A stretch of 64,000 nucleotides of DNA from Allolobophora icterica (Eukaryota; Annelida; Clitellata; Crassiclitellata; Lumbricidae): positions 65,219,730-65,283,729 of the forward strand of contig OY744605.1 of the NCBI GenBank assembly GCA_963556255.1, read 5' to 3'. Positions within the stretch are counted from its first letter, which is position 1; each line of letters opens with the position of its first letter. Positions 10,443 to 20,705 of the stretch are shown here, piece by piece. A program made the translations under genes and the position numbers. The notes under the pieces are model-generated. The model was not told the origin of the DNA. It worked only from the letters and a program-made list of their open reading frames with translations, and did not search any database.

Positions 10443-10644
10443 TGAATCCAGTTGTCTCAATGGCGAAGATCAATAACTTCTTTCCACTGTAGACGATCTC
10501 TACTGCGACCTGTTGCTCTCCATCTGTTCTGCTGTCATGTCCTTTCTCTTGTTTGCCGTCCTTTATCGTCGTCTCACTGCAGGCCTTTTCCTCTCTGTTT
10601 TCTTCTGCCTTCTCAGTTCGTGTCTTGTCATCCATCAAAACATT
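10443..10644 (-). CDS. DEDDh exonuclease-like paralogue A, upstream exon (ExoI Asp lost)
   Basis: The acceptor atgtttcag precedes 10644 and the donor gtcagt follows 10443 (phase 1). The frame is a charged, Lys/Glu-rich linker (KTRTEKAEENREEKA) ending KKLLIFAIETTGF. Active DEDDh enzymes have Asp-x-Glu in this ExoI motif (FDLETTG in the paralogue at 17997-18204). Here the codon at 10462-10464 is GCC (Ala), one base from GAC. Translation may begin at the in-frame ATG (MDDKTRTEK) or in an unseen upstream exon. Confidence 0.75.
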
Positions 10645-11133
10645 CTGAAACATTAAGTTTAAAGTAAATTAACACAAGGCAAGGGTCAGAAACGTAATTC
10701 CAACACAAAGTGATTTGTTGGGTCTGTTGTGGGCCACTATTTGGACTTGTGGCACAATGCACACACACTATCATGGCCCAATGACAGTGGCTGTCTAGGA
10801 AGGTAAGATATGTAAAATAAGGTAAAGAAAGGTGAGGTATGGTCCGCGTTGGAATGGTCAGTGTGACTATTTGAATAGAATAGTAAATAGTACCTGTAAA
10901 TAGTAATTTAAATAGTAAATAATTGTGGACCATTGCAAAAATCACAAGACTCTTTAAAAACTAAATATCAATTTCAGATAAAGAAAATTGTTTAGAAACT
11001 GTGTAATTTTCCACTGCATTCATATTCAGTTAGTAGTTCTGGTTAACTTAAGTAAGAGCAACTGTTCAAAAGTTTAATCTAAACACAAAATAGAAGTGGA
11101 ATGAACTAAGTCTGTTGCACTGAATAAACTTAC

Positions 11134-11263
11134 AGAAGGAAGGATCAGTTCGTCGTGAATAAGAAGCAACTTCGGGCGGTGAAACTTTCATGACGTTCAT
11201 TGTCCGATTCGAGACGATTTCGACGTTCACTAAACACCGTCGACAAAACGCATGATTCGCCAT
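11134..11263 (-). CDS. Possible 5' exon upstream of paralogue A (unrecognised)
   Basis: The frame MANHAFCRRCLVNVEIV... runs to a consensus donor gtaagt at 11128-11133. Direct joining to the exon at 10443-10644 would create an immediate stop (phase mismatch). If real, it is therefore a non-coding or alternative first exon, or it belongs to another transcript. Confidence 0.25.
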
Positions 11264-11394
11264 TTGTGTTTACCTTCGCTACTCTAGGACTAGTCCACTT
11301 TGCTTGGCTCTAAGGTGTACTAGGCCTAGCATTGATCCAAAACGAAACGCGGCAATATGGCTAGTTCCCCGGATGCTACTTGATCATTCTTTAC

Positions 11395-13328
11395 CAATGT
11401 TGCCAGAGCTGGGGATTTTTCCCTAGATCTGGGGATTTCGGCCTTCGTCTGGGGATCTGGGGATTTTTTGGCCAAATCTGGGGAAATTTGACAATTTTGA
11501 AAATTTGCATTGACAATGTATGTATTTTGTGTGCACTTAGCATTAGACACTATGTTTATATTGTAATTGAATGTAAAAAATAATGCGCTGTATAATTTTC
11601 ATTCCACCAAAGGCACTTCTTGTTTAAACCATCTCAATGACGTCATCATCTATCTAGTCAATCTAGTGATTGTATTTCTATTTCCTGTTATAGTTTGAAA
11701 TTTCTGTTAATGGATGAGCGATGATGAATGTACGCGAGGTAGTTGTAGCGGGTTAACGACATATATACGTGGAGCACGCCAGAACTCTGAACATTAACAA
11801 GTTTTTCAAAAAACCAAAAGAGCCCGGTCTTCAAGACAAATTGCTAAAATGGAGATATTGTTGACGGCTTTCGTGGCAGAAAATTATACTGAACATAAGC
11901 AGATCATTTGCTAGAATATAGTAAGCAGATGTTTCCAGACAGCACAATAGCTCTAAAAATGTCACCGAAACGCAGTGCTGCTTATGTGATCCAGTTAGGC
12001 TACAGCATTGCCCATTTTGAGCGGCTTGAAGTAATAAACTTTTGTCTGTCATTCATTAGCACTTTGTGCAAACGTTGCCAGCAACCGCCTACCACCTTGT
12101 CTTGAAATTTTCATACAGAATGTCTAATTCTGTTCTTCGAATAGTAGTAAAAGAAATCTCCAGTTAATAAAAGATGTAGTTTAGGCCCAGAAACATAAAG
12201 CGTTGATGCTATGCAAAACACGCTGTCTGTCCCGTGAAGCAGTCATTTAACGAAACATAAGTTGTCGTTGACTTGGATGCATGCCGACTCGCCGACAACT
12301 TTAAGTAATTGATAACAAGTCAGTATTGTAATTGTAATTGTAATTGTAATCGAGGATTTATATAGCGCCACTCATAATCAGAGGCGCTCCCGACCCGTGT
12401 TAGTGTCTTCACTAACAAAGAGAAATGTTTTCAGGCGCTTGCGAGACTGGGCAGGAGACAGAGAGAGGAGGAAAAGCCTAAAGCCCTGAGGGAGGCTGTT
12501 CCAACTGGAAGGGCCCACAACCGCAAAACTACGGGACTGGGCAGTAGCAGTGCGCATCCAAGGGACTAACAAGAGGCCACGGGCAGATGACCGGAGAGAG
12601 GCCCGACCAGGCAAACTGGAAACTGGGGTGCAGTAAGCCCTGAGATACAGCGGAGCTGAGCCAACAAGACAGTTACGCATGAGGGAAAGGACCTTAAATT
12701 GAATGCGTTGGTGAATGGGAAGCCAGTGAAGGGAGTCCCGGATGTAGGAAGAGATATGGGCAAACTTCATGATGCCCCCTATAAGGCGAGCAGCAGCATT
12801 AAGGATGGACTGAAGTTTAGATGTGTTAGTAGAGGACAGGCCAATATAGACAGCATTTCCGTAGTCAATCCTAGTACAGATCAGAGCATGAACCAAGGTC
12901 ACAATCGCATGCAGCGGAAGAGACTGGCGAATGGCACGAAGTTGGCGTAAATAGTAAAAACACGAGCGAGAGACACTATTGACATGATCAGATAGAGAAA
13001 GAGTAGGATCTAGGACAAATCCAAGATCACGGACAGAGGAGGAGAAGTACACATTGGGAAACCTGAGGCGCAGAGAGTCAGCATCAATCCTGGCAAGCTG
13101 GACACGATTGCCAAGCCAAATGTACTTGGTTTTATCATAGTTGATAGTATAGTATATTTGATTCCACTCATTTGAGGAAAATATATTGTTATTAATGTAA
13201 CTGTAAGTAGGTATGTTACTGTTAAATAGTGTTAAAAGTCTCATAAATTGTTTATATAATCTGGGGAAATCTGGGGATTTTTTGGAACGAGATCTGGGGA
13301 AATCTGAAAAACCTCACTGGCAACACTG
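11395..13328. mobile_element. hAT-like element interrupted by a LINE
   Basis: Left end caatgttgccag (11395) and right end ctggcaacactg (13328) are inverted with one mismatch. An exact 8-bp duplication ttctttac flanks it (11387-11394 and 13329-13336). Subterminal 'ctggggatttt' motifs repeat at both ends (11408-11490 and 13260-13310). A minus-strand LINE fragment occupies the middle. Confidence 0.85.
12378..13140 (-). pseudogene. LINE reverse-transcriptase C-terminal fragment
   Basis: This is an open minus-strand frame typical of the end of a CR1/L2-like LINE ORF2. It includes 'YDKTKYIWLGN', 'SVRDLGFVLDPTLSLSDH', 'RIDYGNAVYIGL', 'SLHWLPIHQRIQFKVL' and 'VVGPSSWNSLPQ', ending shortly after a 'RKRLKTFLF' motif. 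The 3' end carries the recurring 'gagcgcctctgat...ggcgctatataaat' tail and about four attaca repeats at 12330-12355. It is 5'-truncated and lies within the hAT-like element 11395-13328. The continuous frame implies a fairly young insertion. Confidence 0.85.
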
Positions 13329-13489
13329 TTCTTTACACATGGCAAGTAGCATCCCGGCAACTAGACTCGGTGTGGGGCCAATGAGGTTATCTCCGGCATA
13401 ATTGGGTGTCGCTTTAATGTGGGCGATATGGAAGTCTGACATTTGTAGGAGCGTGGGCTGCGTCCCATAGGCCATATAATACTCGATCC

Positions 13490-13890
13490 TCTGCAGGGTG
13501 AGAATTGTTGGGGGTTCAACCCCGTCTTTTTTACGACTCCACAGTTAACACTCCAGGGGGTCGTTTCCAACCCCTCAGTTGTGCTAGTGTGATTATATTG
13601 TGCATATATTTTAGCATTTTCTTTTACAATTCACTTTGTGGATTACTAATAAAGTAATACTCTGGTTTATTGTGAGATTTGTGACCAAGTGAATTGCATA
13701 GGCCTACTACTAATAAATGTGGTGATGTCATCACTTTAAAACGTTTAAGCTTTCTAGTGCATTTTTGAGTTTTCTCAGTTTGCAAAATATGGATAAAATA
13801 TTCAATTCCACATGGATCAAACTCATCAAAGTCTAACCCCCTCCTCGTATTTTTTTCTACAATTCTCACACTGCTCCTCTGTGTAAGAGA
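13490..13890. repeat. Reversed copy of the 1-1268 element family, without minisatellites
   Basis: Bases 13500-13590 (ggttcaaccccgtc, gggggtcgtttccaacccc) match the inverse of 1150-1260. Bases 13785-13870 (tttgcaaaatatggataaaa and tttctacaattctcac) match the inverse of 1-60. The minisatellite arrays of the first copy are absent. Confidence 0.7.
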
Positions 13891-14084
13891 GCATGTGGAT
13901 CGCGGATTCGCCTCCAAAAGGTGGCTTATAAATATCAAAGATTTAAATCTCGGGCTAGCACGCTAAGCACGGTCCGTACATGGGGACCTTATAAATGGCG
14001 TGGCGCCCATTCAAGCGGGCAGCAGTGGTGAAGTACGTATCTCACCCTTTCAATTCATTGAAAAATGAGCAGGGTCGAGGCCAT

Positions 14085-14530
14085 GCGGTCGCTATAGTCT
14101 ATATAGAACTAGCGGATATTAATACACAGATAGACGAAACCAGTAGAAGATTCGGCCTAATGATCAACTCAGAGAAAACCAAAACAATGGACAGGCCCGG
14201 TTCGTCCATATGGGCAACTGGGCAGCCGCCCAGGGCCGCCGATTTTTAGGGGCCGCCAATTTTCCATTTTTTCAACAATTATTTAATTTTTATTCGTAAA
14301 AAGAGGTGAATGACTAAAAAAAGGTCAACTTTTTCTGTGCTTAGCGCCGCCGGTTTGCCTAGGGCCGCCGATTTCGCCGATTTGCCCAGGGCCGCCAAAT
14401 GTCTTGAGCCGGGCCTGACAATGGAGATTGAAAAACCAGAGACACCAATAACTATCACAGTCCAAAGATTAAGCTTTTGAGCAAGTAGAACAATTCGTCT
14501 ATCTGTGAAGTGAAACTATTATATTCATTG
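14085..14530 (+). pseudogene. LINE reverse-transcriptase fragment split by a 226-bp hAT-like MITE
   Basis: The frame reads NTQIDETSRRFGLMINSEKT up to about 14190 and resumes after the MITE as EIEKPETPITI and then a shifted 'EQVEQFVYL'. This is the palm-proximal RT region of an L1/CRE-type LINE relative. One target-duplication copy must be removed to restore continuity. Confidence 0.7.
14192..14417. mobile_element. 226-bp hAT-like MITE inside a LINE fragment
   Basis: Ends caggcccggttc (14192) and gagccgggcctg (14417). Exact 8-bp target duplication acaatgga (14184-14191 and 14418-14425). The interior has repeated gggccgccgatttt motifs in both orientations and no coding sequence. Confidence 0.9.
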
Positions 14531-15424
14531 CTGAAATTTGTAAACAGTTTAGGTTGTCTGGTAAAAGCTAGTGTTCCTGAACACAAATGTCTAATTCTGA
14601 AGATAAATCGGTAATACATGCAAATCGGTAAATACACTGTGCAAAACCATGCATATTTCATGAACCGAAATACAAGATAGCCCTATTCTAATGTCAGAAA
14701 ATATCACAACACAATATGATTTGTATACAAATACAGGTCTAAAACTGCTGATAACTATCAAACTATCGCCACATCCCTACTCTCAATTTCATTTCCCACT
14801 GAAGTCTCAGAAGTCTGGGAAAAGCTATAGTTGCTAATTGCCTGAGGCAGGATCAAACGTCCATGTGGGGCGAGAGGTGACAGCTCAGGCCCTTGGTTTT
14901 ATCTTATACCTATACCTCCGTCCCCCATCAACTCGTATAAATAAACGCAGTCCTGCACCCACTCTCTTGATTCGCAGTGTACCACAAGGTTCTGTACTGG
15001 GCAGTGGACACGCTTCTGTTTACATTATATATAGTCGATAATCATTCCATTTAGCATTTTAGCTCCCTACTTACCGCAATCGCGCTTGACTGCCATTTGT
15101 ATGGCGACAACACGCAGCTCTTCTCTCATTTGATAGTTCGATTTCAAGTCCTCCATGTGGTAGCTGTTTATGCCTATGTGCACATGGCGATATGCTGCAT
15201 GTGTAGTGTTCGATGGCTAGTAATAAGTTTCTTCTGAATCCTGCTGAGACTGGAAGCGAACAACTCTGCAAATTTAGCTGGCTCATTTCCGTTCAGTTGG
15301 ATGACTACTTTTAACCATACCGATTGCGCATGCAGTTTGGGCGCTTGCTTCACCATGTCTTTTTCTAACCATGTTCGGGCATCATACAGATTCGCTCAAT
15401 TTTACATATTGTATTGTACTGTAT

Positions 15425-15480
15425 TTACGAATTTATAGAGCGCCTCTCGCAGTACAACCTAATCAGAGGCGCTATGGGAT
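15425..15480. repeat. LINE/SINE tail motif (atttatagagcgcctct ... aatcagaggcgct)
   Basis: A short inverted gcgcctct / agaggcgc tail that recurs across the window (near 3960, 12360, 54320, 55590 and 57160). It is probably the 3' end of a LINE or SINE family. Confidence 0.7.
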
Positions 15481-15499
15481 ATTCGTAGAATCAGATCTC

Positions 15500-15710
15500 G
15501 TACCTCAGATCTCAGTATCATCTCATACAGTTATATCTAGTTGTTAGGAATAAGTTTGCCGCTGACAAAAGCACTGAAGATAACAAGTGCATGGCTCTTG
15601 CGTTGCTTAATGTAGGCTTAATATATGCACGCGTCGTTTTATACAGACTGTAGGACCTCAATTTAAATGAATTTATCGGGGAAGATCCTTCAGCGTCACT
15701 TTCCTAGTAT
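15500..15710. repeat. Dispersed repeat, intact copy of the sequence flanking the 21.8-24.4 kb nest
   Basis: Segments such as tatatctagttgttaggaat, atggctcttgcgttgctta, tgcacgcgtc and aatgaattta recur at 21825-21860, 23935-23970 and 24355-24420. There the copy is split by two transposons. This shows the empty-site structure of that nest. Confidence 0.7.
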
Positions 15711-15719
15711 TAGCTAATG

Positions 15720-16160
15720 CCTTGGTTTACAGTAGACTTGACTACAGTAGGCCTAACTCATTTCTGATTGGCATCTCTAAGGGAAATCTGCACATACAAG
15801 TGGTTCAAAACTCTCTTGACAGGGCTTTAGCAAAGACCGCTACATATCCGCATATTATTGCATATTCGTTGCACTGGCAGCCCATTGAGCAAAGAATCCA
15901 CTAAAACATCTGCCTTACAACCCTCACAAAGTACTACATTTTAACCAGACCGACCCATCTTTGTTCCATGCTTACCCTACACACAAAATATAGGCCCCTA
16001 TTGCACTAAATAAATGGATGCTGTGGATCTTGATGTGCCCAGCAACCGAACTGTGTTGGTCTCGCAGACTTTTTCGGTCGCTGGTCCAAAGGTTTGAAAT
16101 TCTCTGCCTAATTCAGTTCATTCTGTGATGTCATTCAGGATTAAAAATTAGACTCGTCTC
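15720..16160 (+). pseudogene. Decayed LINE RT C-terminus
   Basis: Frames on plus read 'VVQNSLDRALAKT', 'ITYSLHWQPIEQRIH'-like and 'KLDSSPQSLF' pieces. These correspond in order to the post-RT region of CR1/L2-like LINEs, with stops and frameshifts throughout. Confidence 0.6.
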
Positions 16161-16368
16161 CTCAGTCACTCTTCTCCACGTTTCCATCGCTTCCACTTAC
16201 TTACCTACCACAGCCTGGTTTCTGGTTTCTCTGACCTATTGGACTTCGACCTGGCTTCTCTAGCGGATTCTGATTTTTTTAAAGTGATTTCACTTGAAGT
16301 AACCATCGACTAATGTCTTGGATATTATGATAACAGCGCTAAAGAAGTCATGTTATATTTATATTAGA

Positions 16369-16940
16369 TTACAGCCTACGAAGCTCATTGCTACTTTTCA
16401 CCGGCACTTTTCTTGGCTTGAAACATTTTCCCCAGTCAGCCTGTTTTGAGTCTCCTTTATCTCTTAACATAGCGGCCATTAGAGACTGCAGAGTCTTCAC
16501 GTCTGCAGCCGCGTTGTGCGCCTCGTAAGTGACCCCGAGAATATCAGACACCAGATTTGGCTGGCTGTAGGACTTTCTACCTGGATAGCACACTCTGGCC
16601 AGCAACAAGCTGTCCAGAAATCCATCGACATTGGACGGCAGTTCAAGTCCAACCGTATCCATGACCCTCAACAGATGTGGCATATCAAACCCGTTTCCAT
16701 TGTGGGCAACCAGCACTACCTGCTCACCGGCCTCTTTGAGGAAGCCGACAAAAGATTCCATCGCTACCTTTGGATCTTTAGACTCCATTCGATTTCCTTT
16801 GTAGTACAATTCTCCATCCTTCACTGTTAATCCATTTACTTGTGATGCACCCGCAGAGATCTTCTTAGTGGGAAAAACGTACTGGTCGAATTCTCGACAC
16901 CCGAGTATTGCAGATATCTGAACGATATCACAGTCCTTTT
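16369..16940 (-). CDS. DEDDh exonuclease paralogue B, last exon (catalytic motifs intact)
   Basis: Acceptor gctttttgcag precedes 16940; stop at 16369. The exon joins 17997-18204 in phase 1 so that the protein reads FFDLETTGL then EKDCDIVQISAI. ExoII is present (LVAHNGNGFDMPHLL, motif Asp) and ExoIII is intact (AHNAAADVKTLQ, His-x4-Asp). With ExoI Asp-x-Glu from the previous exon, all five DEDDh residues are present. Family knowledge: such enzymes (TREX, PML-like exonucleases) degrade DNA 3'-5' with two metal ions. The substrate here is unknown. No localisation signal or membrane segment is evident. Confidence 0.85.
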
Positions 16941-17027
16941 CTGCAAAAAGCAATACAGCAGCTGAAGTTACATCATGGTAATCATACCAAAAATAATCCG
17001 TGAATTCGATTAATTCTTCGATGGTAC

Positions 17028-17460
17028 GAGGGCTGTACCGAATCTAGGTGGTTATCACTATTCGGCCGAATACGAATAATTGGACCAACTATTCGGTCGA
17101 ATACGAATACGAATAGTGTACAAAATAGGTCTACCGACAACAGTCAAAATTTCACATGTAAGCAAAAGGTTCAGTTAAGTAATTTAATACATAAACTAAA
17201 AGTAAACAGTTAACTACATGTAATTTTTGCATCCGTCTGCCAGTCTGTGTAAACTAGGAATGGAACTGATTTAACTAAACTTAGAAATTGTCATTTACAG
17301 CTCAGTTAACGCAAGAATGCTGCATTAGCTTTCAACAACACTAATCGTTCCATGACCACTATTCGGTCCGACCGCTACTATTCGGTCGAATACCGAATAG
17401 CTATTTGGCCCACTATTCGGCCCCGAAGCGAATACGAAGCGAATGTTCGGTACAACCCTA
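17028..17460. mobile_element. 433-bp hAT-like MITE in the intron of paralogue B
   Basis: Inverted ends gagggctgtaccgaa (17028) and ttcggtacaaccct (to 17460). Flanks gatggtac (17020-17027) and gatagtac (17461-17468) match at 7 of 8 positions. Many copies of a cactattcggtcgaatac motif occur near both ends, as expected of subterminal transposase-binding sites. Confidence 0.8.
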
Positions 17461-17996
17461 GATAGTACACTCATGTTTACTGATAAGATCATGTCAGGCT
17501 CTGAGCCAAGTATGGAAGCATGGGGAACTCTGGCTATGCCCCTCCCATCCGAAATTTAAAGAGCCATACATACAAAGAAGTGGACTCTTCTGAGCCTGCA
17601 GATTTGGACCGTCTCACTGCAACTGCAGTGGGTCACTTACTCAACAGTCCTCCCTAATGCTGCACACCACAAATTCTGCTTTTAACAACCAGTCACAGAC
17701 ACTGGTTTAATATACGTTATACAACACCACAGTGCATTTTCCATCAATTTCTTCTGGTAACTTAATTATTAGTCATTTTTTCACTTGGGATATTCGGCCA
17801 TGTAATTCAATCATTTATTGGGCCGCTTAATTCGGCCATTTAAGTTTTTCATATGAGTTTGTCACATAAATCGGTCAATTAATTCGGTAATTGTCTACTG
17901 ATGTCTCCGTCTCTCATAAGATAAAGTCGGTAATTTTCTACATTTTCTTGAAATTGTGAAACTAAAAAATCTGTGTTGATGAAAAAGATGACTGAC

Positions 17997-18204
17997 CTAA
18001 TCCAGTTGTCTCAAGGTCAAAGAACAGTAATTTCTTTGCATTCCAGATGATCTCTTTTGCTTCCACCTGCTCCTCCTCAGCACCCTTCTCCTGTACTCTG
18101 TCTTTTTCCTTTCCTTGTTTGCTCTCTTTTGCCTTTTCATCCGCCTTCTTCTCTGCGTTGCCTTCTGCCTTGTCAGTCTCGGCCTTGTCCTTCAGCGACA
18201 GGTG
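17997..18204 (-). CDS. DEDDh exonuclease paralogue B, middle exon (ExoI)
   Basis: Acceptor attagtttcag before 18204; donor gtcagt at 17991-17996, phase 1. The frame is HLSLKDKAETDKAEGNAEKK... through a Lys/Glu-rich linker to NAKKLLFFDLETTGL. The ExoI Asp codon is at 18016-18018 and the Glu codon at 18010-18012. Layout, exon phases and linker composition match paralogue A at 10443-10644, proving tandem duplication. Confidence 0.85.
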
Positions 18205-18708
18205 CTGAAACTAATAGCATAATGTAAAGAAAGGTGAGGTGAGATAAGGTAAGGTTAGGTTAGGTAAACGGGATGGTGTATTTATTACAAACTTTTATAG
18301 TCCTGCTGGAGTGAAAGAAACCGAGACAAAAGTAAAATACATCGGGAAAACGGACTCACTTTACAGCCAAATTGCCAATATCACTTACAATAGAAAACAG
18401 CTAAATGTTGATAATGCCTCTGACAACAGCTCAGTGGTGTGTGCGCTTAGAAGCCGGACAACAGGAAATACGATGAACCAAGAACAGAATGGAAGAGGTA
18501 AGTGGATCAGAGACCCTTGAAACATTCTTCAAAAAACACTAATAACGACAGAGAGAGACCAATGATGTGGATCCAAAATTTAGTTTACCTTTAGAAAATG
18601 ACCTTTTTGTAACGCAATCGTTGTAAGGTGATTCGTGATATGACTCCCAAATACAGAGTTGCATTACTGTCATTATTATACATTTATTGAGCGCCACAAA
18701 CTATTGAT

Positions 18709-18867
18709 CAGGGGCGTATACTCCAAAGAAACCTTGGAGCAAATGCTCCATCCAAAAAATAGGGGGAGATCTGTCAGTGTATGTGCCATCATTATTGGGA
18801 GGAGGGACGGGAAGAGGAAGGAGAGGGGAAGTGCTCCGACGACTTGGGGGAGGGGTTGACGCCCCTG
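18709..18867. mobile_element. Small hAT-like MITE (caggggcgt ends)
   Basis: caggggcgt (18709) and acgcccctg (18867) are inverted ends. A reversed relative at 29507-29681 shares cctcc...aataatgatggcac and 'ttggagcaaatgctcc'-type sequences. Flanks here are not an exact duplication. Confidence 0.65.
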
Positions 18868-18989
18868 TTAATGACCAAGCATCAATCGATGGCGCGAAGG
18901 ATTTGCTCAAGATCCCAATACAGTAGCCATCTCAGAGGAGGAGAGGATCGAACCTGTACTCTCCACGTTACAAGACCATTGTAATCTCC

Positions 18990-19420
18990 AAATTTATGAA
19001 TCGCTGCTCTAATGCTAAGCGCAAAGCATCACCTTATTCAAGAGCGCTGCGTCGTATCAGAGGGGTTGTCCAGAGATCGATGCCCAGTGAAGGTCCGAGT
19101 CTGGTTGCAAGAGAGACCAGGGAAAGGAGGCAGAGCAGCTGTTAAGGTGGGTTTCGTTGATGACGAAAAGGCTTTTGGAAGACAGAAGATAGGGTGGATT
19201 ATGACCAGTAGGCTATGAATTCTTAAAGAGGCGAGACCAGTTTGGAGTGGAAGCCTTGTGGAGTGATAAATGGGGGAGACCGAGGCAGATGACGGTGGGT
19301 GTAGCGGTATTGGCGGAGGAACCGAGAATATGCGGAATTCAGAGGGAAGTTCCTTCCAGAGTTGAGGCGCAGTATGGAAAGGCAGGCGATTTAACAAATC
19401 GACCACTCTATCCCACAGTT
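18990..19420 (-). pseudogene. Decayed LINE RT C-terminus
   Basis: The minus strand reads RLPFHTAPQLWKELPSEFRI, then an STRLPLQTGLASLRI piece. This is the 'WNSLPSELR' region typical of L2-like LINE ends. 3'-end only, no complete domain. Confidence 0.6.
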
Positions 19421-20324
19421 ATAAGAAGGTTCTGATGTACTCGGTTTAGAGTAGAAGATAGAATCGCAAAGCGAGTTAAGTTTTCAGTTCTCAGCCGTCA
19501 TAGTTTTATCATAATTATGCAGATGCAAACTTCTGTTGCTAAATTTGAAGTAGATACCGCGTATAGCATCCGCTGTTAGCTTTCTCTTAGCTCCATTTGC
19601 ACTGTGTAAGCCTACACTGTATCATGTAAAACAATTAACAGTCAGCTTGCTTTTGCTGACTTAACATATTTTTTGCAAAAAACGATAAAAATTCAAAATC
19701 TCAGAGATGCAAAAAGGAAGAACAAATTAAATGTAAGCAAGGCGTTCAATTATAAGAGAATTATAACTACATGTAGAATTATTAGCATAAATATTAATAG
19801 TACTACATATATAGCGCAACATGACCAAGACCAAGGAAAGAGCGGCCAAGATGAAGCAATGGAAAGATGAACTTGCGGTATTTTGTTTTTCTTATGACCC
19901 GATCCAATGCACAGTGGCTTCTATCCCCACTAAACAACCGGGCTCAATCCCTCTCCTTCCCTTCCCCATCGCGGGCCGGGACTCCCTCTCTCTCAGATCC
20001 CATATTGCCGATGTGAGTTTTAGACTTTTAGCTCATTACTGATTAGATAAATGTGTCTGTAATTCAAAGGTTTCGTATGCTAAATATGCATATTAAATTA
20101 GTGGCGAATCAGCACATTGTGGTATTGTATTTGTAGGCTACTGTACACACAACTTAGGCCTACACACTTAACAAGTGACACACTTTCCCCCTGCTTTTCA
20201 CTGGACTCAACTTTCGCCCGCCCTGAATAGGGATACAAGCCTCTGCCAATGTAGGAAAAGTTCTCAAGTCCTGGGCAGGAGGCCAGTGTATCGCAAGAAA
20301 ACTTGCCTATAAACAACCACTGAC

Positions 20325-20363
20325 CTCGACAAGCTGATCCAGTATGTCCTGCGATTCGGCCAT
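20325..20363 (-). CDS. Likely start exon of exonuclease paralogue B
   Basis: A 13-codon frame MAESQDILDQLVE begins at an ATG (20361-20363) and ends in phase 0 at a gtcagt donor (20319-20324). The acceptor at 18205-18206 is also phase 0, so the two join cleanly. It was chosen as the start by splice phase and context only; cDNA would be decisive. Confidence 0.45.
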
Positions 20364-20435
20364 TTCTAAAAACGTTTCCTAGAAACAGAAGAAGGCGTTT
20401 AGGCGTCAACATAATTATATACAAATATACATACA

Positions 20436-20465
20436 TACATACATACATACAGGCATACATACAGA
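20436..20465. repeat. catacata microsatellite
   Basis: Seven or more tetranucleotide repeats near the possible start exon of paralogue B. Confidence 0.9.
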
Positions 20466-20526
20466 CATAAATACTCATATTTACTCATAAATAGGCCCTA
20501 AATCAGCACGCAGATGTCACTTCTCT

Positions 20527-20705
20527 TCAAACACGGTTCACTTCCTTGTTAACATGCATCGCGGACTTCAGCAGCTGGACGTCAAATCGTCTGAAGCTTA
20601 ACACGAGCTTCTGTGTTTTCTGGTATGCGCCAACAGCTTCACAGCCTTCCATGTAGCTAGACTGCATGAACGCGATGGTTCGACCATAAAATTGTCTGGC
20701 GATGA
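20527..20705 (-). CDS. Unrecognised terminal exon-like frame upstream of exonuclease paralogue B
   Basis: The minus frame QFYGRTIAFMQSSYMEGCEA... continues through QKLVLSFRRFDVQLL to a stop after NKEVNRV at 20527. A cgccag acceptor lies at about 20706. The composition looks coding (mixed, helix-forming, no low complexity), but no family is recognised. A resemblance to KxDL-type small coiled-coil proteins is weak and the defining motif is absent. Upstream exons are not seen. Confidence 0.3.
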
